This document shows positions 48,924 to 59,086 of a stretch of DNA of 64,000 nt, in pieces. A model generated the notes under the pieces. It did no database searches. It worked only from the letters and a program-made list of their open reading frames with translations, and was not told the origin of the DNA. Within the stretch, counting starts at the first letter, position 1. Each line of letters starts with the position of its first letter. Source of the stretch: Mixia osmundae IAM 14324 (taxonomy: Eukaryota; Basidiomycota; Mixiomycetes; Mixiales; Mixiaceae); the NCBI RefSeq assembly GCF_000708205.1, contig NW_014575554.1, positions 62,001-126,000 of the forward strand. Direction: 5' to 3'. The translations under genes were made by a program, and so were the position numbers.

Positions 48924-50014
48924 ATGACTACACAAAGCAGACGATCCTTCAGGAGCGAGTCCGGCTTGCCCTTTCAGCGTATCGTCGTCTTTGGTGATTC
49001 TCTCAGCGATTCTGGTCAGTCGTGATTTGTGCGAACGAGAGCGTCAAGAGCTCATCAGGCTGGCATACAGGAAACACGCACAAGCTCACCAAGGGCGAAT
49101 GGCCAAAGGACGAGCGATACTACAAGGGTGCGTTCAGCAACGGCAAAGTATGGCCGCTCCTCCTCGGCGAGCGTTTCGGCATCGAAGTCGAGAACAGAGC
49201 GTTCGGCGGGGCGACGGCAGACAACAAGCTCGTCCAAGGCAAGACGGGCTACTACACCGACATCCCTGTGCCTGCGCTGGCAGATCAGGTCGACACCTAC
49301 CTCGCCTCGTCAAAGTCGCATCTCTTGCATGCTTACCCTCGAGCTGGTGCTGCACCCAAGGGCGAGACCCTCTTCTCCATCTGGGTCGGCGGCAACGATG
49401 GATTCCTGCAGCCAGAGATTGGCGGCGCGACCATCTTCAAGGCCATCGAGCGCTCCATCATGAAGCTCTATCGTGCTGGTCGGTCTGATACATTTTACGC
49501 GCAAGTGACAGCAGCTGATGATAGCGCAGGTGGTCGTCACTTCCTGCTCTCGACTCAATCAGACGGCAGTCCCTACTCGGCAGCCTACAATCGGCAGCTC
49601 GCAGAGAGCATGCACAAGCTCACGGATACCCTCGGCAACATACACTTCGCGGTGGCAGACAATGCCTCCCTGCTGGCTGACATTGTCGGCGATCTAGGCA
49701 AGTATGGCTTCGACTCGCTCTCTCCTTGCATCACGGGCATCTACGAGAACGAGAGCTACAACCCGGCAGCAGTCGAGGGTGCCAACATGGTTCTCGAGCA
49801 GAGCCAGGCACTCCAGCGGACTGCAAGTACTTGTGTCGCCCATCCGGAGAGACACGTCTTCTGGGACATCTTCCACCCGTCTGCGAGGCTGCATCAAGTT
49901 CTCGCAGACAACACTTGTGCTGTCGTCCTCAAGCGCTGGGGTGTCGCCAGCGTCAAGCCCAGCCAGTCTGCTCTCTCGCCGGTCGGAGAGCCCCTTCCCA
50001 TCTTTGACTTGTAG
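48924..50014 (+). CDS. GDSL/SGNH-family hydrolase (carbohydrate esterase 16-like)
   Basis: Predicted 327 aa. Exons 48924-49014, 49071-49478, 49530-50014. Block I is RIVVFGDSLSDSGNTH, with the nucleophile Ser, completed by the first splice. Block II is NRAFGGATADN, block III is IWVGGNDG, and block V is WDIFHPSARLHQVLA with the catalytic Asp and His. These are the SGNH catalytic set and the order matches fungal acetylesterases/lipases. No signal peptide is visible, so it may act inside the cell. The second intron (51 nt) is in frame and could be retained, but removing it gives LYRAGGRHFLLST, the normal family sequence. Confidence 0.87.
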
Positions 50015-50159
50015 AGGCAGCATCACATCAATATCGTACCATCGCATCAATATCACATCAATACAACAACATTGACAGCACTTGCACTTAGACAGAGGGG
50101 GATTCCGTATAGCGTGTATGATACCATTAATGAATATCGATCATGTCGTTGCAACCCGT

Positions 50160-50969
50160 TCAGCGTGCCTCATACCATGCGAGCTCTCTTCCACCCGTGC
50201 CCATCGTGTGACGCATGCCTAGTCGCGGCGGATCATCGATCAGTGACTGTGCGAGCTCGACAGCGATGCCTTCGAGATCACGACTGTCTCTGAACTTGAC
50301 CTGCACGATGCGCTTGGGCTTGATGTCGGGTCGTCTGCCTTTGGCCGGACCACCAACAGGCAAGGTCAAGACGGCATCCCGTCGGCTGAGCCTAATACTG
50401 ATATCTCTCCCTTGCAATTCGCCAAGCTGAGGATCGACAAGCTCGTCAAGAGCAGCTGCCGTCAGATCCTCGAGTCGCGCTCGCGGCTGATCGACACTGA
50501 ACAGATCGTTCTCCTTGAAGTTCCTCTCGCCGTGGAGCTCAGACTCTGTCCTGAGCGCATTGATCCTGACCATGAGGACAGCATACTGATCGAGCACCTG
50601 CGTCTCTCGATGGCGTGGCGGGATCGCGATGGCCTCTACCAAATCTGTAGAGTGCATTGGCCCGACATCGTACGCTTGATCGAGCGGGTCAGAGGAGAGA
50701 CCGGGTTGTACTTTGTCAGCGTAGCTACTGACGAAGCGTTGACGGAGGAGATGGCTAGCGAAGAGCCAGAGCAGTCGGCAACTTGGACGGACAGACTCGG
50801 CAAGCGTGCGCGATGACAAGCAGGCGAGACTGCGCAAGATCAGGTCGTGGGGTAGGTCTAGTAGCTGTAGTCTCCGACTGCGAGCGTGTGCTGTGGCCGT
50901 CGCTTCGTAGGCAGGTGGTGGGAGGCCGTTCATCGTCGAGGTTGTCACTCCACCGGGGCACAAGCGCAT
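50160..50969 (-). CDS. F-box protein
   Basis: About 270 aa, single exon; ATG at 50969 (an alternative at 50933 begins MNGLPPPAYEA). The F-box lies at about residues 35-75 (QLLDLPHDLILRSLACLSSR, then LAESVRPSCRLLW). The remainder, with ARLEDLTAAALDELV and KPKRIVQVKFRD, was not recognised. A PPPAY motif near the N-terminus could bind a WW-domain protein such as a HECT ligase; that is inference. Divergent from MAM3. Confidence 0.65.
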   Translation of the reverse strand: MRLCPGGVTTSTMNGLPPPAYEATATAHARSRRLQLLDLPHDLILRSLACLSSRTLAESVRPSCRLLWLFASHLLRQRFVSSYADKVQPGLSSDPLDQAYDVGPMHSTDLVEAIAIPPRHRETQVLDQYAVLMVRINALRTESELHGERNFKENDLFSVDQPRARLEDLTAAALDELVDPQLGELQGRDISIRLSRRDAVLTLPVGGPAKGRRPDIKPKRIVQVKFRDSRDLEGIAVELAQSLIDDPPRLGMRHTMGTGGRELAWYEAR

Positions 50970-51103
50970 AGCGGTGACGCTGTTCGCTCGCTCAGCCGAA
51001 ATTCGCTGGTCCTTGCTCTTCACGAAGCTGCTGCACGCCAGTCGAGCGGCGTGAGATCACCTCGGACGAAGCATACTGAGCACGGCGAGACTGCTCGCTA
51101 GGC

Positions 51104-53285
51104 ATGACAAGATCGCCTCGCTCTCGACTATATCCACCTCGAGCTGCATCATCGGCTGCTCTGCTCGGTCATGGCGCACGATCAGGACACGTCAGGAGCA
51201 CGCAGCTAGCGCTCGGCAAGTTGCTCGTGCTCCTCACTACGGCGGTACCGCACGTCTTGGCTGTGCCTCTTTCAAGCTACAGGGGCAATGTCATGCTTGA
51301 TATACTCGCTCATACATCAAAGAAAGACGATCCCGATGCACCTGATGTGACGCCAGGCTCGCCCGAGTTCTGGATGAAGCTCGGCCTCATCGTCGTGCTC
51401 GTCCTCCTCGGCGGAATCTTTGCAGGTACATCCCAAGCTTGACAAACGCGCTTTGTCGCTCACTTGGGTCTGCAGGCTTGACGCTCGGTCTCATGGGTCT
51501 CGACATGGTCAGCACATCGCCTTGCTGACATGTTCACACTGATCGAGGTACACAGGTCAACCTGCAAGTCATGTCGACGTCTGGCAGCGAACAAGAACGT
51601 GATCAAGCCACCAAAGTTCTCAAGCTGCTCAATCGCGGCAGACATTGGGTTCTCGTCGTCCTATTGTCAGCTGAGCACGTATCAGCTATATGCTAAGCTG
51701 ACGTCAGTTTGATCTGGCAGACTTTCAAACGTCGTCGTCAACGAATCTTTGCCCATCTTCCTGTGAGCAAGACACGAGCTATGCATAGCACTCTGAGCTG
51801 ACAGATCGACACGCAGTGACTCAGTCCTGGGCGGCGGCGTCGGTGCCGTTGTTGCATCAACTGCACTCGTTGTCATCTTCGGAGAGTACGTCCTTCGCTA
51901 CCTCTTCAAGACACACGCTGATACAAGGTGATAGGATTATCCCGCAATGTGTGTATATCGCATGATGACGAGCCCAAGCTGATAGTCGTTCACCCACTCC
52001 AGCCATTTGCGTGCGATATGGTCTCTCGATTGGCGCTCGCTGCTGTCCCTTTGTGCTGATGTTGATGTATGTCGAGTTTCCCATCGCCTACCCCATCGCC
52101 AAGCTGCTCGACTATCTGCTCGGCGAGGATCACGGCACGACCTACCGCAAAGCAGAGCTCAAGACATTCGTCGGCCTGCACCGTCATCTAGGCTCGGACA
52201 ATCTGGACGAGGATGAAGTGACGATCATCAGCAGTGTGCTCGAGTTGTCCGAGAAGACGGTAGAAGAGATCATGACGCCGATCGATGATGTCTTCTCGCT
52301 CGCTGCTGATCAGATTCTGGACGAAACGACTGTTAAGGAGATCCTCGATGCTGGCTATTCGCGTGTACCCGTGCACGAGACCGGCCACAAGGGCAACTTC
52401 CTCGGTATGCTTCTGTATGTCGCGCTACTCTAGCATCAGCTCAGAGCTGACCGTCACGAGGCCGGCAGTATCAAAAAGCTCATTACATACGATCCGGAAG
52501 ATGCCTTTCCGGCGAGCGCGTTCCAGTTGTCAGCTTTACCAGAGACGGGCACAGATATGTCATGCCTGGAAGCGCTCAACTTTTTCCAGCAAGGCCGATC
52601 TCACATTCTGCTCGTTTCGAGTACGCCAGGCGAAAACGGTGGCGCGATGGGAGTTGTCAGTCTGGAAGATGTCATTGAGGAGATGATTGGCGAAGAGATC
52701 ATTGACGAAACAGGTCAGTGACTGTCGGTCCCCGTGTGCATCCAAGCTGACAGGCAAGCAGATGTCTTTGTGGACGTTCACAACAAGATCAAAGTCATTC
52801 GCAAGGGCCCACAAGGCTCTGCAAGGGGCAAAGGACTCACGCCCCTCCTTCGCGGCGTCATCGAGCGCAGGAAGGCGGGCAGACCGAACGCCGAAGAGTC
52901 CTCCACAACATCGCCACGAAGGAACATCGTTCCCGAATCGCGACCTCAGACACCCATGGCAGTCTCTGATAATCCTTCGTTGACGCTCTCGCCTAGCAAT
53001 GCAGCTTATGGTACCATCTCGAAGGCAGACAAGGATGCACCAGAGAACGGACCGACCGCTCGCGCATTTCAAAAAGTCAAGCTAAAGGGGGGCGAGCCTG
53101 CTCCGCGCAAAGTCGACGTGCTCAAAGACAGGGTACGCAACGGTGCTGTCGAATCCTCGACGACAAGTCGAAGGACGTCTTTTACAAGCGATATCAGGGA
53201 GGAAGAAGAGCCTGCGCAGTCGCCCGTTGCGCCCGGCTCAAAAGTTGCAGGCACGGAAAATGAGCCCTTGCTGCGAAAGCAATGA
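51104..53285 (+). CDS. MAM3: CNNM/MAM3-type membrane protein with DUF21 and CBS domains
   Basis: About 590 aa in nine exons from ATG 51104. Like yeast Mam3 and animal CNNM, it should be a vacuolar or plasma-membrane protein in divalent metal homeostasis. The DUF21 membrane domain reads [55 protein letters not shown]. The CBS pair follows: [23 protein letters not shown], and HILLVSS to [18 protein letters not shown]. The C-terminal 180 residues are Ser/Lys-rich and disordered, ending ENEPLLRKQ. One exon (51935-51948) is only 14 nt and encodes the IIPQ core. All introns have GT donors. Confidence 0.93.
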
Positions 53286-53345
53286 GACTCTTAGCAGCAG
53301 CATCTCGCACACTTTGTATACGCAATGCACCATGCATATATGCTT

Positions 53346-53901
53346 CTACATACTGCAAGCCTTTGCGAGGATATCGAGCGAGACCGTGCGTTGTTGGACT
53401 TTGCCCAATCGAATCGCAATCATGGCCGCTAGCACATGCTTGCACTACACAGCGTCAGAGGAGAAAGGCATACCTGATGCTCAAGAACTCACAAACGGAT
53501 GGCTGGCTTGTAGCAAGCAGACTTGGGCGAACGCAGGACAGGGGCAGAATGGGCGCAGAGAGCTCTTCTCGCCCGAGTCCGTCAAGCCTGGAGTGATCGT
53601 GTACGAGCTCGACGATCCGGCAACGACGTAGGCAGAGCGTTCGCTATTCTCGAGCGACGCTTTGCACACTGTCCTCATCACATGAGCCGGCGAGCGATTT
53701 AGGCAGATTCAGGAGCCCCAACTTGCCATCGCCATGGTCTACGAGCTCGAGAGCGCCCATGAGGACATTGTCACTGCCGCAGAGTAGCGCGAGCTGCCTG
53801 ACATTTGCCTCTGTCAACCTGCCCTTGTGGTCACTGCCTAGTTGGGCCACGACGGCGGCGAATGCATCGTCGAGAGCTGATAGCGCTGTCGTGCTTCCCA
53901 T
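53346..53901 (-). CDS. SWS1: SWIM-type zinc-finger protein, SWS1/ZSWIM7 family
   Basis: Predicted 149 aa, close to human ZSWIM7 (about 140). Exons 53901-53727, 53668-53493, 53444-53346. Sws1 proteins work with Shu-complex Rad51 paralogs in homologous recombination. Exon 1 has LLCGSDNVLMGALELVDHGD, the usual N-terminal helix block; exon 2 has AYVVAGSSSSYTI and the first SWIM ligands in FCPCPAFAQV; exon 3 supplies CKHVLAAMIAIRLGK, completing CxC...CxH. Intron 1 must be a GC-AG intron (GATG/gcaagt): read straight through, the frame stops, and GT alternatives put the zinc-finger exon out of frame. Convergent with MAM3, 60 nt apart. Confidence 0.85.
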
Positions 53902-54520
53902 ATGCCATACGCGACCATTGATCTGATCTAGGTGCTACAAGCTCGGGACGAGGGAATGTTGGTACGAGCTGGAGCTGGATGAAGGGCCCAGCAATGGCCT
54001 CGCTTGCTGTCGATGACGTCGTCAATTGGCAGAGCTCGGTACGACCCGTACGACGCGAGCGCGACAGCCACGCTTGCGTCGCTTCTGTGCGACACTGCAT
54101 GGCTCGCTGTCCTTTCATATCTCGGTGGACTCCCTTCTCGATCTTCAAGAACTTCTCCCTGTCTTTCGAAGAAAGCCGTCGGATCTGCCTGACGTCTGCA
54201 CCATGATCGACCATGACCTCTCAAATCAGGACAACTTTGCGGAAGCTCCGTCAGCTGGTTCCGGCGTTATCCTTTAGCTTCGATAAGCTCAGCTTAAACA
54301 CTGTCTGAGATCAGCCGCCATCAAGCCCGTCACATCAGCGCGGTCAAATGATTAGTAGGAGCATCTGCTTGTTACCAGCTCATCATGCCTAGCTGCACTC
54401 AGTCTCAGCACCAGACCCTCGCCCGAGATCCTCGCACGGCATGGCAAGCTTAATCGCGAACAATGTCGCTGCATTCGCTCCAATCGTTCATCAGAGTCCG
54501 GACTGTAGCATTCAGTTAGC
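53902..54520. other. Upstream region of SWS1
   Basis: No gene is supported. Open frames at 53928-54224 on both strands are short and lack family features. The stretch nearest 53902 should contain the SWS1 promoter. Confidence 0.4.
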
Positions 54521-55195
54521 GTAGAAGCGTATCAATACGACAGCGACCAGTCAGCGCCTAAGCGTGTCAGCATGTCAACGCCATTCCAACCGGTCAGCGC
54601 GTGGATATATTGATCAATCAGCTCTTCAGCATGAAGGCGTCAGCACGAAGGCATCTGTCGATATGTTAGTTTTGTCAGCCAAGTCAGCACGAGAGCAAAG
54701 TCAGCTCATGAATAGGTTAGCATGACAGCAAGTCAGTCAGTCAGTCAGTCAGCTCGGCAAAGTGTCAGTAAGATCAGTAGAGTCAGTGCATAAGCGATGT
54801 CAGTACGAGAACGTGTCAGTACGGCAGCACGTCAGCAGGGTCAGTATGTCAGCCAAGTCATTACGTCAGTATAGTCAGTATGTTAGCAAGGTCAGCTCTT
54901 CGCAGTGTAAGCACGAGCATAATGTCAGCACATGAACGAGTCAGCACAACAGCAGAGTTAGCAGAATAGCAAAGTCAGTACGTCAGCAAAGTCAGCACTT
55001 TGGCAGTGTCAGTACGTTAGCAAAATCAGCACGTCAGTAAAGTCAGTACGTTAGCAACGTCAGCATGTCAGTAAAGTCAGTACGTTAGCAAAGTCAGCAC
55101 GTCAGTAGAGTCAGCACAACAGCGAGTCAGCACGTCAGCAGAGTTAGCACATCAGCACATCATCACAAGAGCAAGTCAGCACAAGAGCAAGCTCA
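54521..55195. repeat. Degenerate GTCAG-based tandem repeat array
   Basis: About 670 nt made of imperfect units carrying GTCAG every 8-18 nt (GTCAGCA, GTCAGTA, GTTAGCA variants). Between about 55027 and 55110 a higher-order period of 34 nt is clear, each unit reading close to CAGCACGTCAGTAAAGTCAG followed by TACGTTAGCAA. It has no reading frame. It lies between SWS1 and the gene with ambiguous bases, and may explain the assembly trouble just after it. Confidence 0.85.
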
Positions 55196-55281
55196 TTCAG
55201 ATTCAGAAGAAACCCAGAAAAGACCAAGACCCTCAGACTCAGCGCGGCGACGCGACTCNCGCNAGCAAGCATGCGACAACA

Positions 55282-55893
55282 CTAAAGCGCTGACCGTCTC
55301 GAGAAGCGAGTNNTGAACTTGATGTCCTTGAATGGAANCACTTTCTCGACGGCAGGCTTCTTGACCGGATTGGCCCCCGGCCCAGGCTGAGCTCGTAAGA
55401 TAGTGCGTTCCGTGCAACCTGGTGAGGTGAGGACGATCTTGGGGATCGCAGGCGCAGAGATCACTGCCGGGCGAGGTCTCGCCGGCTGGTAAGTTCTGAC
55501 TTGAATGCGGCTGCTGAAAGCGACCGACNTGGTGATGGGTGCAGGGTANCTATGCACGGTCACCGTCTCGTCAAAACGAACTGACTTCTTTGCCTTTGCC
55601 TTGAGCTCTATCTTCGGCTTCGTCACATAAGGCGNCATGGACTTGTTGGGTGGTCTGTCCATATCCAGAGTGGCCAGCGTTCCATCGGTAGTGAAAGAGC
55701 GCAGCCATGCTGACTGAAGCACGACGTCTTCTTCCCNACCCCAAGTCGGCTTGCGGCGGGAGCGAGGTAGGTTGACGACGATACGTGCGACAGAGCGAGG
55801 ATAGATCTGGATAGGCGCCGTCTGAGCAAAGTGCGACATGACCGCACAACCCGCCATCTTGACTTGAGGTCTTGACAGCAAGCTTTGAACCAT
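55282..55893 (-). CDS. Hypothetical protein with a PP1-docking-like motif; contains ambiguous bases
   Basis: About 203 aa from ATG 55893, single open frame to the stop at 55282. Seven ambiguous bases (N) fall in the frame, for example at 55338, 55529, 55549, 55635 and 55737, so those codons are unknown. No domain was recognised. A KKSVRFDETVTVH segment (about nt 55558-55596) fits the RVxF docking consensus for protein phosphatase 1 (KSVRF), and is followed by YPAPIT. The rest is basic and Pro-rich. It may be a PP1 regulator; this is inference from one short motif. Confidence 0.55.
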   Translation of the reverse strand: MVQSLLSRPQVKMAGCAVMSHFAQTAPIQIYPRSVARIVVNLPRSRRKPTWGXEEDVVLQSAWLRSFTTDGTLATLDMDRPPNKSMXPYVTKPKIELKAKAKKSVRFDETVTVHXYPAPITXSVAFSSRIQVRTYQPARPRPAVISAPAIPKIVLTSPGCTERTILRAQPGPGANPVKKPAVEKVXPFKDIKFXTRFSRRSAL

Positions 55894-56273
55894 TATAGTA
55901 GTAGGCTTATGCAGCTTATAATACGTTCGTATGATGCTTTGAGGCTCGCGAAGGGTACTCTCGTCCAGCAAAAGTAGATCTCTTTGGGCTTCAAAGACTT
56001 GGGGGAAAGGGCGAGATGTTCAGTCCTTTTATATGTCCCCTGCCGGCCGAATCGTACGATCTTGCCGATGGATCTTAACCGAGCAAGGAAGAGTGCGCGG
56101 GTAGAAAGAGTATCCGTACGTAAGCCACGCGAGTTCGACGTCCTCGACGCGTCCAACGCCAAAATTGCAATGCGACAACCGCCGACCAAATCTTGCAGTA
56201 TCATGATTCGTCCCCGAACCTGACTGCGATGGGCTTATCGTGAGGGCGAACCGGTTGCCGGGTCTTTACGAGG
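55894..56273. other. Intergenic region
   Basis: 380 nt between two minus-strand genes. A TATAATACG sequence on the minus strand near 55917 lies about 20 nt upstream of the ATG at 55893. An open frame of 103 codons on the minus strand has no supporting feature. Confidence 0.35.
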
Positions 56274-57459
56274 CTAGACGGGGGTATTGGTCTTTTCGTC
56301 GTCGCTCAATACGACTTCGTAGGGATCAGATGCGGATTCGTAGGCATATGCTTGGTCTTCTGAGCGATCTGTCGTGACCATGCCAAGGATGGCGAGTGCA
56401 GTTGTACCCGTGAGCGCATCGAAGCCCGAAGCAAAGCGAACAGATCCAGGTGGGCCAAGACGGAATGCGAGTATGAGCAGCACGGCCATCTCGCACAGGA
56501 TGAGTATTGCGACTGTCGCTGCGTTTCGCATCGAGTGATGTAACGATGGATGTAGTCGATGCCCTGAGATGTTCCTGATGAGTTGTGTGACGGCGATCGC
56601 GGCTGCGAGCAAGTGTAATGCACTCAGGATGGCGAGCGCGACCGGCACATGGCGCAAGCTGCTGTCGTCTGCGACGTGCGAGGACCAAATATCGCTGCGG
56701 TTGACATTGCCGGACCAGACGCATGAGCGATGATGTGCAAGCTCGGTCTCTTCGATGTAACAGAGCGCGAAGGGACTGAGTTCGATCTTGCGTTCCATAG
56801 ACCCACCATCAATCGCGAACCTTTCCTCAGCGTATGGCAGCGAAAGCATTCGCTTGTTATTGTTGTTACGCTTTGGCACGATGAGAGAACTATTTGCTAG
56901 TCAGCTTGCAGATCGCCACTGCAGAGCATCAGTGAGCTCACCAAAGGGCGCCTGCTAACCCTTCCAGCTCGCTGAGCAGTGAAGTGTCATTCGGGTCCAC
57001 GTTGAAAAGATCGAAAATATTGCCGAGCTCGCACAAAGGCGGCAGAGCCTGGATTCCCTGCTCTCGAGGGTTAGACAAGGCAAGGGATACGAGAGAGGTG
57101 CATACCTTCTTGAGATATTTGATGATCGTGTCTCCAATCCCTCTACGCTGTAGATCGTGTGCCTGGTCAAAAAGCGCAAGATCGGTCGAGTTGCTAAACG
57201 ACATCCGAGCCTGCGTAGCATTGAGCCATCGCTCAAGCGCATCGACATCGGCTTCTTCAGTTCGCAGTGTAGTCCGGGTGAACTCGAAACCGTCGATATG
57301 TGGATTCGTTGTATGCTTGTAGCGCAAGAGAGCTTGATTCGATAGGGCGGTTGGCCCGAGGTGAAGTGTTAGAGGTACGATCAGTAATCCACATGCAACG
57401 AGGGGCCAGAGAGTCGTATACACTCTCGACAGTCGATCTGCACACCTGCTTACTGTCAT
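56274..57459 (-). CDS. Four-helix membrane protein, possibly SUR7/PalI-like
   Basis: About 355 aa in three exons. ATG 57459 starts MTVSRCADRLSRVYTTL, followed by a first helix (LWPLVACGLLIVPLTLHLG). An extracytosolic stretch with N-glycosylation sequons (NAT, NST) follows. A 48-nt in-frame intron (AAG/gtatgc ... gagagcag) and a second intron joining GALC to SLIVPKR lead to three more helices (VALAILSALHLLAAAIAV, AATVAILILCEMAVLLIL, a weaker one near GTTALAILGMV) and an acidic tail. One helix, a large loop, then three helices is the SUR7/PalI layout, but no diagnostic motif was confirmed. Confidence 0.6.
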
Positions 57460-57620
57460 CGTGCTGTAGAGTAGCACGACGGTGTCTCAGAGCAAGGGAC
57501 TGTTTTTGTGGATCCCAAGAGAGAGGCTCGTCCGCCTCGAAGAGCGTGAGTCAATGGTCAGCTCTGCGCACAGACCCAGTCGGCTCGCATGCAAAGAGGA
57601 GCAAGACTGCAATGATCACA

Positions 57621-58459
57621 TCATGCAGCGTTGGCAGACACCGCGAGCTGCTCGACTTCGCTCTGCGTAACAGGTATTGCGGTCTGTTCGAGCTGTGCGC
57701 GTGCGATCGTTCCCATTTTGCCTGGTCGGAAGTGTTCCGCTACTTCGACATAGCCAGCCATGGGTAGACTCTGCCTTGTGATGAACTCGCTTTTGACGGG
57801 CAGCTTTGCAGCGGCCAGCTTGAGCGCTACTCGATGGTTGTCAATCAGCGCGTCGGACGAGAAAGGAGCATGAACGAACCTGTCTTTGCGATCTCTGGCC
57901 GTATGTCACCGCCTCCTACTTCGAAGAGGACTGTCCCTATTGGCGCTCTGCGGCTATACATCAGCTGGCTGCACAATTGAACCAAGCTGACGAGCTTACC
58001 TGCAGGACCAATACTCGAAAGTACCCTTGCCCTTGCCCATACGAGTCTCGTTGCCCTTGATGCAGACAGGTATATCGGGGAAGACCCTCAAATAGCTGCA
58101 TGCCCTCAATCAGCCTGAGTTGTGTATGACAGCCAAAGAACAGCAGACCATTTGGCGCCCTTGACGGGTTTGATGCCTCTTTTGATGGCTGCCTCGCATG
58201 ACGTGAGGACTTTGGCAGCCAGCTGACATCCCTCTTTGACTCTCAATCCATAGTCTCCATGCTCTACTGTTGTGCCTACGGTCGAGCCTCCCGTACGAAG
58301 AGGTACCCGGCCTTTCTGCGCTTTGCGATACTTTGTCCGTCTGGGGAAGAGCTGGGACCGATGTCGGACTTGCTGACCTGTCAGTTGGGATGACGGTCCG
58401 ACGAGCAGGCTCGGCGAGAGAGCGCTCCTCAGTCCGCACAGTGAGGCCAGCATCGTCAT
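57621..58459 (-). CDS. MRPL16: Mitochondrial large-subunit ribosomal protein uL16m
   Basis: About 230 aa in four exons, start ATG 58459. The leader ([19 protein letters not shown]) is a mitochondrial presequence. The L16 domain reads [49 protein letters not shown], then across introns [31 protein letters not shown] and [15 protein letters not shown]. The last two match the peptidyl-transferase-region contact of bacterial L16 (RMGKGKG). It carries a fungal C-terminal extension ending SANAA. Divergent from the YCII-domain gene, 117 nt apart. Confidence 0.93.
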
Positions 58460-58576
58460 GGTGCCTGCGCTTGTCGATCAAGCGCGCAATTCTTGGGCGG
58501 ACCGTCGATGCAACGACTGCTCACACAGAGGCTCTCGCTTCGATCTCTGCCAAGAGCTAGACCACTTCACATCAGG

Positions 58577-59058
58577 ATGTCATCAAGCGGAACGAATCAG
58601 CAAGTCTACGACGAGCAGCTGGGCGACACGCCCGAGTACTATTACTTGTGTACCTGTCCCGATCTCAAGGACAGCAAAAGGTAGGCGCTTGCAATCATCT
58701 ACATCGGCCGTTTAGCCCATCCATCGACGGACAGGATGAACGTTCGTGCGCAGCATTTCGAGGGCGTAGAGGCAGCGCACAAAAACGGTCATCTGCGTAC
58801 GCGCTCTTTCCACATTGTCTTTTGAGCAAGGCCTGACGCAGTGCGGTAGCATTCGCGGGAGCGATGCTTTCGGACGATCCTGCAAAGAATGACGCTGCCA
58901 AGATGATCGGCAGCGTGATGATCTATCGCGCGAGATCAATCGAGGATGCCCGTCGAAAGCTCGAAAGCGACATCTACGTCTCAGGCCAGGCGTGGGACAT
59001 CGCCAGGACGACGATCCAGCCCATAAGAGTGCCGCCCATCTTCTTAGGCAAGCAATAA
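58577..59058 (+). CDS. YCII-domain protein
   Basis: Predicted 121 aa. Exons 58577-58680, 58735-58787, 58850-59058. The YCII fold signature is present: YYLCTCPDLKDSKR, then NVRAQHFEGVEAAHKNG with the conserved His, GAMLSDDPAKND, MIGSVMIYRARSIEDARRKL and DIYVSGQAWDIARTTIQPI. YCII-related proteins are small stress-linked proteins or possible catabolic enzymes; the fungal members' reaction is not known. Convergent with SWC5, 28 nt apart. Confidence 0.87.
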
Positions 59059-59086
59059 GCTTGAGCAAGCAATAGGCTGTATGAGC

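Noticed and set aside
54521-55195. Possible CRISPR-like or telomeric array
   Set aside because: Units are irregular and contiguous without unique spacers, and do not match telomere repeats; this is a eukaryotic contig.
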